Notes under the pieces: model-generated
Seen by the model: the letters and a program-made list of their open reading frames with translations, nothing else
Databases searched by the model: none
Told to the model about the DNA's origin: nothing
Source: Verrucomicrobiaceae bacterium
GTDB taxonomy: Bacteria > Verrucomicrobiota > Verrucomicrobiia > Verrucomicrobiales > Verrucomicrobiaceae
Length of the DNA stretch: 64,000 nt
Reading direction: 5' to 3'
NCBI GenBank assembly: GCA_016713245.1
Contig: JADJPM010000001.1
Location: 248,001 to 312,000, forward strand
Shown here: one piece after another, positions 42,413 through 50,559 of the stretch
Numbering within the stretch: position 1 is the stretch's first letter
How the letters are laid out: each line of letters opens with the position of its first letter
Translations under genes and position numbers: made by a program

Positions 42413-43057
42413 TTATGCGTTCATCCAAGGGATTTGCGGCTCGCCTTGAAGCTGCTTCCAGTTGTTGTAGGCCAGCATGCCAAAGAAGATCGGCGTGATC
42501 CAGCCGTAGCCGAGATACAAAAAGCCAGCGGCGAGCACCACCGCCGTGACGAGGCTGATTCGCAGCGCCAGCTTCGGCCTGCCGGTGATGCCTGCGCATA
42601 GCCGCCCGCCATCCAGCGGCACGATGGGCACCAGATTGAGGATCGCCCAAAAGATGCTCACGAACACAAACTGGGCCGCGAGATAGGTGAACCACGAAAT
42701 CGAAGGGTCGAGAATTTCGAGCAGGAAATGCACCGCCAGGCCCGCCGCGATTTGCAGACCCGGTCCAGCAGCCGTGAGCAGGATGTCCTGCCCGCGGGTG
42801 AAGCGCTGGCTGCCCTGTGCAAAGCCGCCAAAGGCATACAGAACGATGCCCACACGGCGATCACCAAAGCTGCGCATCACCGAGGCATGTCCCAGCTCAT
42901 GAATGAGCACGGAGAAGAACGCTGCAATCATGAACGCCGCCAGCGCCCGCATCTCAGCAGGTGTGCTGGCACCGATGGCCCCTCCGAGGAGGGCGGTGTT
43001 GAGCCAGAACATCCATTGGATGAGGATGGGGAAGCCAAAGAGTTGAAAGCGAAGCAT
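42413..43057 (-). CDS. M50 site-2 protease family membrane protein
   Basis: A 214-residue integral membrane metalloprotease. The zinc motif HELGH lies in FFSVLIHELGHASVMRSFG, and the third ligand lies in NLVPIVPLDGGRL (the NxxPxxxLDGG motif). Four to six hydrophobic segments are visible. It is compact, without PDZ or CBS domains, like the archaeal/bacterial SREBP-type minimal S2P proteins. The start is MLRFQLFGFP at 43057; an upstream ATG (43099) would nearly overlap the divergent gene. Possible roles are regulated proteolysis of membrane factors. The substrate is unknown. Confidence 0.88.
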   Translation of the reverse strand: MLRFQLFGFPILIQWMFWLNTALLGGAIGASTPAEMRALAAFMIAAFFSVLIHELGHASVMRSFGDRRVGIVLYAFGGFAQGSQRFTRGQDILLTAAGPGLQIAAGLAVHFLLEILDPSISWFTYLAAQFVFVSIFWAILNLVPIVPLDGGRLCAGITGRPKLALRISLVTAVVLAAGFLYLGYGWITPIFFGMLAYNNWKQLQGEPQIPWMNA

Positions 43058-43104
43058 GGGAAGGAACAGAGCCTTCATGCCGTTGGAGAGAAACTTCAAA
43101 TCCC

Positions 43105-44034
43105 ATGCGCCTCATTCTCCTCGCCGCCGCCTTCTCTCTCGTCTCCGCCCATGCCGAGCTCACCTCCGAGCAGCAGCAGATCCCGCTCGAAGCGCTGCCG
43201 ACCGATGCCTCTGCCGCGAAGATCGTCCTGCTCGCCGGCAGTCCGAGCAACAAGCCGGGCCAGCATGAATACTTCGCCGGATGCGCTTTGCTCCGCGAGT
43301 GGCTGGCGACGGTGCCGGGTGTGGCACCCGTGATGGTGGCCGATGGCTGGCCGAAAAACGAGGCCGTGCTCGATGGCGCCCGCGCCGTGGTCTTTTTCAT
43401 GGATGGCGGCCCGAAGCTGCCCTTCCTCACGCCGGAGCGTAAGGCCAAGGTGCAGGCCCTGGCGGATGCGGGCACCGGTTTCATCGTGCTGCATCAGGCG
43501 GTGGATTGCCCGGCGGACCTCGCGACCTCTTTTAAAGAGTGGTTCGGCGCGGCCTTCCAGCCGGACATCGGCTGCCGCGGCCATTGGGACGTGAAATTCG
43601 ACTCCGTCAGCCCTCACGCCGTCACCAGCGGCATGAAGCCCTTCGAGCTGCTGAAGGATGGCTGGCTCTACAACCTCCACTTTGCCGAAAAAGGCGTCAC
43701 CCCGCTCCTCGCCGCCCAAATGCCCGATACCAGCCGCAAGACCGACCATGCCAAAGCGAATGCCGGCCGGGCCGAAACCGTCGCCTGGGCCTTTGAGCGC
43801 CCCAATGGTGGCCGCAGCTTCGGCTTCACCGGCTGCGATCTGCATGCAAGCTGGGCCGTGCCCGAGCAGCGCGGCATGCTCGTGAACGCCCTCCTTTGGT
43901 CCGCCAAGCTCCCCGTGCCCGCCAGCGGAGCCGCCACCGATTGGCCGGTCGATTTGGCCAAAAACCTCGATCGGAAGATTTTCACCCCGAAAGCCAAAAA
44001 GCCCACCCCAGCGGCCAAACCGGCCTCGAATTGA
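43105..44034 (+). CDS. secreted ThuA-like protein
   Basis: A 309-residue protein with a signal peptide (MRLILLAAAFSLVSAHA). The ThuA/glutamine-amidotransferase-like fold is read from AKIVLLAGSPSNKPGQHEYFAGC, DGARAVVFFMDGG, GTGFIVLHQAVD, WFGAAFQPDIGCRGHWDV and a final GGRSFGFTGCDLHASWAVPEQRGMLVNALLW. This last block is typical of secreted ThuA-like proteins of planctomycetes and verrucomicrobia. The C-terminal lysine/proline/alanine tail is low complexity. It lies upstream of the type II secretion operon but is separated by 180 bp. Confidence 0.85.
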   Translation: MRLILLAAAFSLVSAHAELTSEQQQIPLEALPTDASAAKIVLLAGSPSNKPGQHEYFAGCALLREWLATVPGVAPVMVADGWPKNEAVLDGARAVVFFMDGGPKLPFLTPERKAKVQALADAGTGFIVLHQAVDCPADLATSFKEWFGAAFQPDIGCRGHWDVKFDSVSPHAVTSGMKPFELLKDGWLYNLHFAEKGVTPLLAAQMPDTSRKTDHAKANAGRAETVAWAFERPNGGRSFGFTGCDLHASWAVPEQRGMLVNALLWSAKLPVPASGAATDWPVDLAKNLDRKIFTPKAKKPTPAAKPASN

Positions 44035-44154
44035 GAAGAGGCTGCGCCACCGTCATCGCCGTCAATTCAGTCAATAGGGTCACCAAGACCCCGCAGCCAC
44101 CCCGCAGCCACCTTGGATTTCAGGCTTTCTGAATGGTTTAGCTTTATTAAGAAC

Positions 44155-44183
44155 TTGCCATTTTTATAAAAAACCATAATTAT
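44155..44183 (+). promoter_or_regulatory. candidate sigma-70 promoter of the secretion operon
   Basis: TTGCCA at 44155-44160, a 17-bp AT-rich spacer, then AATTAT at 44178-44183, 31 bp before the gspE start. This is the most AT-rich stretch of the 44035-44214 gap. Upstream in the same gap is a duplicated CCCCGCAGCCAC word. It is the only good candidate for the operon promoter but is unproven. Confidence 0.4.
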
Positions 44184-44214
44184 AGGGATTGCTGGGCTAT
44201 TTTGCCCCCTTCCC

Positions 44215-45996
44215 ATGCTCCCTCTCATCGATCACATCCTTGCCGCCTCCGGTTGCGGCAACTCGCCTGCGGTTCGCCAGGCGATTGAGGACGCATGCTT
44301 CAACCAGACCTCCTTTGTCGATGCCGTGCTGGATTGCGAAGGCGTCCGCGAGCGGGATTTCCTCATGGCGCTGGCCAAAACACTCACGCTGCCGTGGTGG
44401 GAACCGAAGGAGGACGACAAGCCTGCCGAATCCGGCATCCGCCGTCTGCTTCCCGCCGAGATCGCGTTGAGGCATCGTTTGCTGCCGCTTTTCACCGAGG
44501 AAACCGAGGGCGGCTCGGAACTCGATGAGGCCAAACGCACGCTGCACATCGCCACCTTTGATCCGCTCAACCTCGTGGCGCATCAACGCGTCGCCGCGAG
44601 CCTTTCGATGCCCGTCGTGTGGCATGTGGGACCTCGCACGCGGATCGTCGAGGGCCTGCAAAAGCTCTACGGCCTCGGCGCGGACACCTTTGAGAAGATC
44701 CTGCGTGGCCGGGCCGATTGGGGCTCTGAAGATCTGAAGGACGAGGTCACCGTACTCGATGAACCGGAGGACGAAGAGGCCAGCGTCGTGCGCTTTGTGA
44801 ATCAAATCATCCGCCGCGGGCTCGATCAGCGTGCCACGGACATTCATGTGGAGCCGCAGCACGACCGCCTACGCATTCGCTACCGCATTGATGGCCGTCT
44901 CGAAGAGCTCCCCGTGCCGGAGAACATCAAATCGCTCCAGGCCTCCGTCATCGCACGACTGAAGATCATGGCCCGCCTCGACATCGCGGAGAAGCGCCTG
45001 CCTCAAGACGGCCGCATCAATCTCGAACTCGATGGCACGCCCATCGACGTGCGTGTCGCTACCATTCCCTCCGTGGAAGGCGAAAGCGTCAGCCTGCGTC
45101 TGCTCGCCCAGCAGCAGGTCACGCTGAACCGTCTCGGCCTCACCGACACCATCCGCCCCGTCATTGAGGAGCTGCTGCGCCTGCCCAACGGCATCATCCT
45201 CATCACCGGCCCCACCGGCAGCGGCAAATCGACCTCGCTCTACGCCTTCCTCACGGAGCTCAATCAAACCCATCGACGCATCGTCACCATCGAAGATCCG
45301 GTGGAATACAAGATGCCAGGTGTCGTGCAAATTGCCGTGAAGCCCGAGATCGGCCTCACCTTTGCCGCCGGCCTGCGCAGCATCCTGCGTGGCGATCCGA
45401 ACGTCGTCATGATTGGGGAAATGCGTGACCTTGAGACCACCGAGATCGCCGTGCGTGCCGCGTTGACCGGTCACCTCGTCTTGAGCACGCTGCACACGAA
45501 TGACGCCATCGGCGGCATCTCGCGTCTCATCGACATGGGCGTCGAGCCCTTCCTCGTCAGCAGCGCCGTGCGGGCCTTCTTTGCGCAGCGCCTCGTCAGA
45601 AAGCTCTGCCCGCATTGCAAAGTGCCCGCCGAGGTCGAGGAGAGCTACCTCCGCTCCATCGGCTTCCCTTCGCAGGCCAAAGGAAAAATCATGCGCGGCG
45701 TCGGTTGCGAAGCCTGCCGTGGCAGCGGCTTCCAGGGCCGTCTTTCCATCTATGAAGTCGTGCTCGTCACGCATGCCCTGCAGCATCTCATCAACTCGCG
45801 GGCGCATCCCGCCGAGTTCATGAAGCAGGCTCTCAAAGACGGCTACATCCCCATGCGCGGCTACGGCTTCCAAAAAGTCCTCTCCGGCGAAACGACCATC
45901 GAAGAGGTCCTTTCCGTCACCGCCGCCGCCGAACGCCACGCCCCTTCTCCGGCCACTCCTGTCGCCGCCGCGCCTCCCGCACGCCTCGCCGCTTAA
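44215..45996 (+). CDS. gspE: type II secretion ATPase GspE
   Basis: A 593-residue secretion/pilus assembly ATPase that powers pseudopilus growth from the cytoplasmic face. It has an N-terminal MshEN-like domain (residues about 5-150) and a linker with VRFVNQIIRRGLDQRATDIHVEP. Walker A is GPTGSGKSTSL near 330. The Asp box and Walker B follow (LRSILRGDPNVVMIGEMRDLETTEIAVRAALTGH), then the His box STLHTNDA. A tetracysteine zinc site follows at about 464-505 (CPHCK ... CEACRGSG). The motifs fit GspE and PilB equally. The downstream gspF-M genes decide for type II secretion. First gene of the operon, 39 bp before gspF. Confidence 0.93.
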   Translation: MLPLIDHILAASGCGNSPAVRQAIEDACFNQTSFVDAVLDCEGVRERDFLMALAKTLTLPWWEPKEDDKPAESGIRRLLPAEIALRHRLLPLFTEETEGGSELDEAKRTLHIATFDPLNLVAHQRVAASLSMPVVWHVGPRTRIVEGLQKLYGLGADTFEKILRGRADWGSEDLKDEVTVLDEPEDEEASVVRFVNQIIRRGLDQRATDIHVEPQHDRLRIRYRIDGRLEELPVPENIKSLQASVIARLKIMARLDIAEKRLPQDGRINLELDGTPIDVRVATIPSVEGESVSLRLLAQQQVTLNRLGLTDTIRPVIEELLRLPNGIILITGPTGSGKSTSLYAFLTELNQTHRRIVTIEDPVEYKMPGVVQIAVKPEIGLTFAAGLRSILRGDPNVVMIGEMRDLETTEIAVRAALTGHLVLSTLHTNDAIGGISRLIDMGVEPFLVSSAVRAFFAQRLVRKLCPHCKVPAEVEESYLRSIGFPSQAKGKIMRGVGCEACRGSGFQGRLSIYEVVLVTHALQHLINSRAHPAEFMKQALKDGYIPMRGYGFQKVLSGETTIEEVLSVTAAAERHAPSPATPVAAAPPARLAA

Positions 45997-45997
45997 T

Positions 45998-46034
45998 CCA
46001 ATTTTCAGTTCTCAGTTTTCAGTTCTCAATTTGC
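45998..46034. repeat. short-word repeat (TTTTCAGTTCTCAG) between gspE and gspF
   Basis: The words TTTTCAGTTCTCAG are repeated twice and end 1-2 bases before the gspF ATG. The reverse complement of the same words occurs at 47781-47807, and more copies are at 47878-47919. It contains no clear ribosome site, so it occupies the place of the normal leader. Confidence 0.75.
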
Positions 46035-46035
46035 A

Positions 46036-47271
46036 ATGCCCGCCTTCACCTACAGCGCTCTTGGACCTTCCGGTGTCATCACCGGCGAGATCTCTGCGGC
46101 TGATCGTGCCGAGGCATTCAGCATCCTAGGCAGAAAAAAAATCCAGCCCATCAAGCTCGAAGCCGCTTCCGAGACTCAACCCACCTCGAAAGCCAAATCC
46201 AAGGCTTCAGCCGAACCCATCACGAGCGGCCCCATCAGGCTCAAGCTCGCCCAGGTCGTCCTCTTCATCGAAGAACTCGCCGATCTCGTCAGCGCCGGCA
46301 TCCAGCTCGAGCCCGCGCTCGCCACGATGGAGCGTCGCCGAGAGCTCTCCGGCATCAAAACACTCGCCACCGTGCTGCGTGGCAAGGTGCGTGATGGCAT
46401 GTCCTTCTCCAAAGCCGTCGCCTCGACGAGCCCCAGCTTTGGCAATCTCTTCTGCGCCCTCGTTTCCGCCGGCGAGGCCAGCGGCTCGATGAGCACCATC
46501 TTGAAGCGCCAGGCCGCCTACATGCGTTCGCTCGCCGCGCTGCGCTCCAAGGTGCTCGCGGCCATGCTGTATCCCGCCTTCCTCGTCGTCGCCGCCGTCG
46601 GCGTGTCGCTGATGTTTGTGCTCTACCTCATCCCGAAGCTCACCGAGATGCTCGACAGCACCGGCGGCAAGCTGCCCTTCCTCGCGCAGGTCATGCTCAA
46701 GGCCAGCGAGGTCTTCAAATCAACGTGGTGGATGTTCCTCATCGCGGGCATTGCCAGTTTCATCCTCTTCCGCGCCTGGCTGGCCCGACCCGAATCCGCC
46801 ATTCCATGGGCACGCTTCAAACTGCGCCTGCCGCTCTTTGGTGCCATCTTCAAAGCCCGCTTCTACGTTCAGTTCCTCGAGACGATGGCCAACCTTCTCG
46901 GCAACGGCCTCACCATCGTTCAATCGATGCAGCTCACCCATCAGGCCATCGAGAACCCGCATCTCCAGCGCGAGTTCGAAGCCGTGCAACGCCACGTCGG
47001 CGAAGGCGTCAGCCTCTCGCGTGCTCTTGACCGCAGCGGCCAGTTCCCGCCGCTCCTCCTCGACATGGTCAACGTCGGCGAACAGACCGGCGACATGCCC
47101 GCCGCCCTCTCCCGCGCCGCCGAGCGCTTCGACCGCGAGCTCAGCAAGAAGATCGACACCCTCGCTGCCTGCATCCAGCCCCTCATCGTCTTCATCATGG
47201 CCGGCATGGTCGGCTTCATGGCCTACATCATGATGACCACCATCTTCGAAACCATCAGCTCCATCAAATAG
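46036..47271 (+). CDS. gspF: type II secretion inner-membrane platform protein GspF
   Basis: A 411-residue platform protein. It has the two GspF domains, at about 65-190 (LVLFIEELADLVSAGIQLEPALATME, SAGEASGSMSTILKR) and about 270-395 (RFYVQFLETMANLLGNGLTIVQSM, VNVGEQTGDMPAALSRAAERFD). Three transmembrane segments are visible: YPAFLVVAAVGVSLMFVLYL, WWMFLIAGIASFILFRAW and IVFIMAGMVGFMAYIMM. It anchors GspE to the membrane and nucleates the pseudopilus. The order with gspE upstream and gspG downstream is canonical. Confidence 0.93.
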   Translation: MPAFTYSALGPSGVITGEISAADRAEAFSILGRKKIQPIKLEAASETQPTSKAKSKASAEPITSGPIRLKLAQVVLFIEELADLVSAGIQLEPALATMERRRELSGIKTLATVLRGKVRDGMSFSKAVASTSPSFGNLFCALVSAGEASGSMSTILKRQAAYMRSLAALRSKVLAAMLYPAFLVVAAVGVSLMFVLYLIPKLTEMLDSTGGKLPFLAQVMLKASEVFKSTWWMFLIAGIASFILFRAWLARPESAIPWARFKLRLPLFGAIFKARFYVQFLETMANLLGNGLTIVQSMQLTHQAIENPHLQREFEAVQRHVGEGVSLSRALDRSGQFPPLLLDMVNVGEQTGDMPAALSRAAERFDRELSKKIDTLAACIQPLIVFIMAGMVGFMAYIMMTTIFETISSIK

Positions 47272-47352
47272 CACGGCTCCGTCAATCCTCCTCCGCCTCT
47301 TACTCCGACTCCTCCTCCCCCGAACAATCCTCACTCAAACCCAACAGCCGCC

Positions 47353-47766
47353 ATGAACCTCACCCACAACTCAAAACTCATCACTCGTCACTCCCGAGCT
47401 GCCTTCACCCTCGTCGAGATGCTCCTCGTCCTCGGCATCATCGGCCTGCTCGTCGGCGTCGGCGTCGTCAGCTTTGGCGGCGTCCTCGAAGGCGGCAAAA
47501 ACAAGACCGCGCTCGGTCACATCAACCAGATTCAATCCGCCGTCCGCGCCTACGAAGTCGATTCGATGAAGCTGCCCACCACTTCACAGGGCATCGGCAT
47601 CCTCGTCGAGAAAGGCAAGCTCAAGAAGCTCCCCGTCGATCCCTGGGGCAACGCCTACCACTACCGCAAGCCCGGCACCAAGGACAAAGGCGGCTTCGAC
47701 ATCTACTCCGCCGGTCCCGATGGCATCGCCGACAACGCCGATGACGTGGGAAGCTGGCAGCTTTGA
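47353..47766 (+). CDS. gspG: major pseudopilin GspG
   Basis: A 137-residue major pseudopilin. The prepilin-peptidase site and hydrophobic helix are RAAFTLVEMLLVLGIIGLLVG, with conserved Glu at +5 after cleavage before Phe. The family C-terminus is recognisable (DPWGNAYHYRKPGTKDKGGFDIYSAGPDG, then DVGSWQL), including the calcium-site aspartates. The leader of 17 residues is partly encoded by the repeated words ACTCAAAACTCATCACTCGTCACTC. Assembles the pseudopilus that pushes substrate through the secretin. Confidence 0.92.
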   Translation: MNLTHNSKLITRHSRAAFTLVEMLLVLGIIGLLVGVGVVSFGGVLEGGKNKTALGHINQIQSAVRAYEVDSMKLPTTSQGIGILVEKGKLKKLPVDPWGNAYHYRKPGTKDKGGFDIYSAGPDGIADNADDVGSWQL

Positions 47767-47780
47767 ACCAAGCCGGGATG

Positions 47781-47919
47781 CAAACTGAGAACTGAAAATT
47801 GAAAACGGCAAAATGACTGAGCCAAAGGCCATCATCGAGCAAAGCGGGCTTTCGCACCTCACGGGGCGGAAGCCCCTCTTCAATTTCCAATTTTCAGTTT
47901 CCAATTTTCAGTTTTCAGT
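47781..47919. repeat. inverted short-word repeat across the gspH 5' end
   Basis: The segment at 47781-47807 reads as the reverse complement of the words in 47878-47919 (TTTCAATTTCCAATTTTCAG and TTTTCAG). Between them is the beginning of the gspH gene, including GGGCTTTCGCACCTCACGGGGCGGAAGCCC, which folds on itself (GGGCTTTCGC with GCGGAAGCCC). The whole unit, about 140 bp, forms a compound hairpin and encodes the N-terminal NFQFSVSNFQFSV of the GspH leader. Confidence 0.75.
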
Positions 47920-48358
47920 CCCCCGCCGCTCCGCCTTCACGCTGATCGAAATCTTGGTCGTCCTCAGCATCATCTCCCTGATGCTCGGCATCTCGATCAT
48001 CAGCATCTCCGGCATCAAAGATGAAGATCGCCTCCGCCGCGCGGTCGCCATGATCGAGACCACGGCGCGCGACAATCTCCTCCAGGCCGTCAAAACGCAG
48101 CAACTCGTCACCATGCCGCTTACCACCGGTTCGTTTGGCACCGGCTCCGATTTCAGCGGCATGCTCAAGATTCGCCGAGCCGGTGAACGCGGCTTCCGCG
48201 AGCCGAAACGCGGCGAAACCTGGGAATTCAGCCCCACCGGCATCTGCGAACCCATCGAAGTCCGCCTCTCCGGCCCCGGCGGCACCGTCGAACTCGCCTT
48301 CGATGCCCTCACCGCCTGCGCCAAACGCAAGAGCCTAGATTTCAACGCCAAGTCATGA
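47813..48358 (+). CDS. gspH: minor pseudopilin GspH-like
   Basis: A 181-residue pseudopilin. The cleavage and helix region is PRRSAFTLIEILVVLSIISLML (cut after Ala, Glu at +5). The mature part is short, with LVTMPLTTGSFGTGSD and a beta-rich tail. The leader before the cleavage site is about 40 residues, long for a type II pseudopilin, and includes the duplicated NFQFSV segment encoded by a repeat. A shorter start cannot be found in frame close to the cleavage site. The stop codon overlaps the gspI start as ATGA. By position and size it is GspH rather than a type IV pilin. Confidence 0.75.
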   Translation: MTEPKAIIEQSGLSHLTGRKPLFNFQFSVSNFQFSVPRRSAFTLIEILVVLSIISLMLGISIISISGIKDEDRLRRAVAMIETTARDNLLQAVKTQQLVTMPLTTGSFGTGSDFSGMLKIRRAGERGFREPKRGETWEFSPTGICEPIEVRLSGPGGTVELAFDALTACAKRKSLDFNAKS

Positions 48359-48840
48359 ACACGAGCCGTCCATTTATGATTTACGATTTACGATTTACGA
48401 TTTCCAAGGCGCAATCGCGCCCAAATCATAAGTCAAAAATCATAAATCATAAATCCGGCGGCTTCGCCCTGCTCGAAATCCTCCTCGCCATCGCGCTCTT
48501 CGCGCTCGTCTCCGTTGGCATGACGCAGGCCATTGATGGCATCGCCAAAACGACCACGGCGGCCCGTCAGGAAGCGCAGGTGCTTCGCGTGCTCGAGTCC
48601 GTGCTCGCCGAAGTGGCCCACCAACCGGAGTTCAAGGCCACGAAGATCGACTTCCCCAAAACCGGCGATCACATCGACGCCAGCGCCACCATCGAAAAGG
48701 TCCGCCTCTTCACCCGCGACAAAGCAGAGCTCGACCACCTCTTCCGCGTCCGCGCCGAGGCCTGGATCAGCGACGGCCTCAGCCGCCGCATCGTCCGCAC
48801 CATGGAAACCTATGTGTATTCACCCAACAGCCCCATTTGA
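48355..48840 (+). CDS. gspI: minor pseudopilin GspI-like
   Basis: A 161-residue pseudopilin. The cleavage site is SGG followed by FALLEILLAIALFALVSVGM, with Glu at +5. The leader of about 35 residues is encoded by a strong inverted repeat at 48372-48454 and reads MIYDLRFTI...KIINHKSGG, which is not leader-like by origin. An internal ATG at 48376 (MIYDLR) is an alternative start. The mature part has ARQEAQVLRVLESVLAEVA and a beta-rich tail, as in GspI. Cotranslated with gspH (ATGA) and overlapping gspJ. Confidence 0.75.
   Translation: MNTSRPFMIYDLRFTISKAQSRPNHKSKIINHKSGGFALLEILLAIALFALVSVGMTQAIDGIAKTTTAARQEAQVLRVLESVLAEVAHQPEFKATKIDFPKTGDHIDASATIEKVRLFTRDKAELDHLFRVRAEAWISDGLSRRIVRTMETYVYSPNSPI
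48372..48454. repeat. AT-rich hairpin inside the gspI leader (GATTTACGATTTACG family)
   Basis: The left arm, 48372-48403, is built from GATTTACGATTTACG words. The right arm, 48423-48454, is the reverse complement with similar words (AAATCATAA). The loop contains GGCGCAATCGCGCC, itself a small hairpin. A related single arm lies at 52336-52370 at the start of the last operon gene. It is entirely within coding sequence and far less GC-rich than the surroundings. Confidence 0.85.
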
Positions 48841-49555
48841 GTCAAGATTTGGGATTCCTGATTCAAGATTCAGGAATCAGGAATCAGGAATCAGGAATTC
48901 CAGCGGCTTCACGCTGCTGGAGGTGTTGTTGTCATTGGTCCTCATCGGCCTGGTGCTCTCGGGCGTTTTCAGCGTCGCGGATGGGGCCATGCAGCTCGGG
49001 AAGTCGATGGGAGCCGCTCGCGTGAGCGAAACACGCATCTCGAACTTCGTCACGCAATGGCGCGACTACTTTGAAACCGTGCCTCCAGGCATCAGCCTCG
49101 CCGCTGGAGCCGAAAAAGCCGCGCGAGGCTCCTCCGGCAATCTGTTCATCCTCGGCAGCCAGATGCCCTTCGTTTGGGATCAGCGCCTCAAACGAGCCGA
49201 TGCCGTCGAATTCGGCCTCGTGCGTGCTCTAGGGCCGGAAAAGACACTCAACCTCGTCGTGCGTCATTTGAAGCGTCCGCTCAATGCCCGCCGCGAAGAC
49301 CAGTTCGACACCCTCGCCGAGCTTCCGATCCTCGAAAACCTCAAGCAGATGCAGTGGCAGTTCTACAGCCCCGAGGACAAAAAGTGGTTCATCGACTGGG
49401 ACCCCAAAAAGCGCCCCAAACCGCCCCTCTTCATCAAGCTCCGCTTCGCCTTCCTCAACGACACGAGGGAGCATGAGTACACGTTTTGGGTCGCGAGTGA
49501 CCTCAGTGGACAGATCGCCGCGGCACCAGCCCCGGCAGCCACACCAGCACGATGA
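48812..49555 (+). CDS. gspJ: minor pseudopilin GspJ-like
   Basis: A 247-residue pseudopilin in the frame that overlaps the end of gspI by 29 bp. The cleavage and helix region is NSSGFTLLEVLLSLVLIGLVLS (cut after Gly, Glu at +5). The mature domain has ETRISNFVTQWRDYFETVPPG and a long beta-rich C-terminus, as in GspJ. No ATG lies close to the cleavage site. The ATG at 48812 gives a 27-residue leader encoded partly by the TCAGGAATCAGG repeat (DSRFRNQESGIRNQESGIRN). A non-ATG start after the gspI stop is also possible. Confidence 0.7.
   Translation: MCIHPTAPFESRFGIPDSRFRNQESGIRNSSGFTLLEVLLSLVLIGLVLSGVFSVADGAMQLGKSMGAARVSETRISNFVTQWRDYFETVPPGISLAAGAEKAARGSSGNLFILGSQMPFVWDQRLKRADAVEFGLVRALGPEKTLNLVVRHLKRPLNARREDQFDTLAELPILENLKQMQWQFYSPEDKKWFIDWDPKKRPKPPLFIKLRFAFLNDTREHEYTFWVASDLSGQIAAAPAPAATPAR
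48853..48899. repeat. short-word repeat (AATCAGG) inside the gspJ leader
   Basis: ATTCCTGATTC is followed by ATTCAGGAATCAGGAATCAGG and one more unit; the first word pairs with the later ones (GAATCAGGAAT), giving a hairpin with several registers. It encodes part of the gspJ leader. Confidence 0.8.
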
Positions 49556-50559
49556 ACCTCGAATGCCACAACGCGAATCTTTGGAGGGCCGACGACTCGT
49601 CGGCATCCCGGCTTCGTATTGATTTGGCGACGATTCGTCGCCACTCCACACAGCGCGGCTCGGCCCTCATCGCTGTCTTCTGGATGATCTTCGCGCTGGG
49701 CATGGTCCTCTTCGCGGCCACGAAGGCGCTGCATGGCGACACCGAATACACCCGCATGATGCGCGGGCGCATCTACGCGAAGCGCTACGCGGAAACCGGC
49801 CTCGAACTGGCCCGCCATCCGGCGATGCAGCAGGATGATCCGCTGCTGCACTTCAGCAGCGACATCGGCGGCGGCTTTGATGTGACGTTGAAGACCGAGG
49901 AAGCACGCCTCAACATCAACTTCCTTCTCCAAAGCGGCGACAAGATCCTGCTGCGCCGTCTTTTCACCCGCTGGGGCTTCAAGCCGGACTTCACCACCGC
50001 CCTCTGCGATGCGCTGAAGGATTGGGTGGATGCCGACAGCAATGCCAGCCTCAATGGCGCGGAGAAGCGCGAGTATCAAAAAGCCGGCCTCGAAGGCATG
50101 CCCTTCAACCAACCCTTCAAAGAGGTCGAGGAGATGCTCCATGTGCGTGGCATGGACATCGTGAACGCCGAGCGGCCCGACTGGCGGGAGTGGTTCACCG
50201 TGTATGGCGATGGCCGCATCGACATCAACGACACCAGCGCCGAGATCATCTCCCTGCTCGGCGATGTGCCGATGGAGCGCGTGCAGCCCATTTTGACCTT
50301 CCGCAACGGCCGCGATGGGGCGCACCGCACCCGCGATGACATGCGCCTCTCCAGCGTGCCGCAGGTGGCGCAGATGCTCGGCGTCTTCAACCGCCAGACC
50401 GTGGCGCAGCTCACGCAGTGGATTCAATTTTCCGGCCCCATCCGTCGCATCGAGAGCGTCGGCTACCTCGGGCCCCTGAAACGCAAACTCATCCTCATCA
50501 CGCAGGGCGGACAGGCCGTCTGGCGTGGCGAAATCCCCATCCATGGCCAGAACTCGTAA
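49552..50559 (+). CDS. gspK: minor pseudopilin GspK-like
   Basis: A 335-residue protein. The helix is RGSALIAVFWMIFALGMVLFA; the usual Glu at +5 is absent, as is typical for GspK, which caps the pseudopilus. The large mature domain has a SAM-like region (LCDALKDWVDADSNASLNGAEKREYQKAG) and a T2SK-type segment with GRIDINDTSAEIISLLGDVPMERVQPIL. The leader of about 35 residues is encoded across two GC-rich palindromes (49588-49604 and 49625-49643). The start overlaps the gspJ stop (ATGA). Confidence 0.85.
   Translation: MNLECHNANLWRADDSSASRLRIDLATIRRHSTQRGSALIAVFWMIFALGMVLFAATKALHGDTEYTRMMRGRIYAKRYAETGLELARHPAMQQDDPLLHFSSDIGGGFDVTLKTEEARLNINFLLQSGDKILLRRLFTRWGFKPDFTTALCDALKDWVDADSNASLNGAEKREYQKAGLEGMPFNQPFKEVEEMLHVRGMDIVNAERPDWREWFTVYGDGRIDINDTSAEIISLLGDVPMERVQPILTFRNGRDGAHRTRDDMRLSSVPQVAQMLGVFNRQTVAQLTQWIQFSGPIRRIESVGYLGPLKRKLILITQGGQAVWRGEIPIHGQNS
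49588..49643. repeat. two tandem CGACGAnTCGTCG hairpins in the gspK leader
   Basis: GCCGACGA-C-TCGTCGGC at 49588-49604 and TGGCGACGA-T-TCGTCGCCA at 49625-49643 are perfect palindromes with a 1-nt centre. They share the core CGACGAnTCGTCG and lie 20 bp apart inside the region encoding the GspK leader peptide. Confidence 0.85.
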
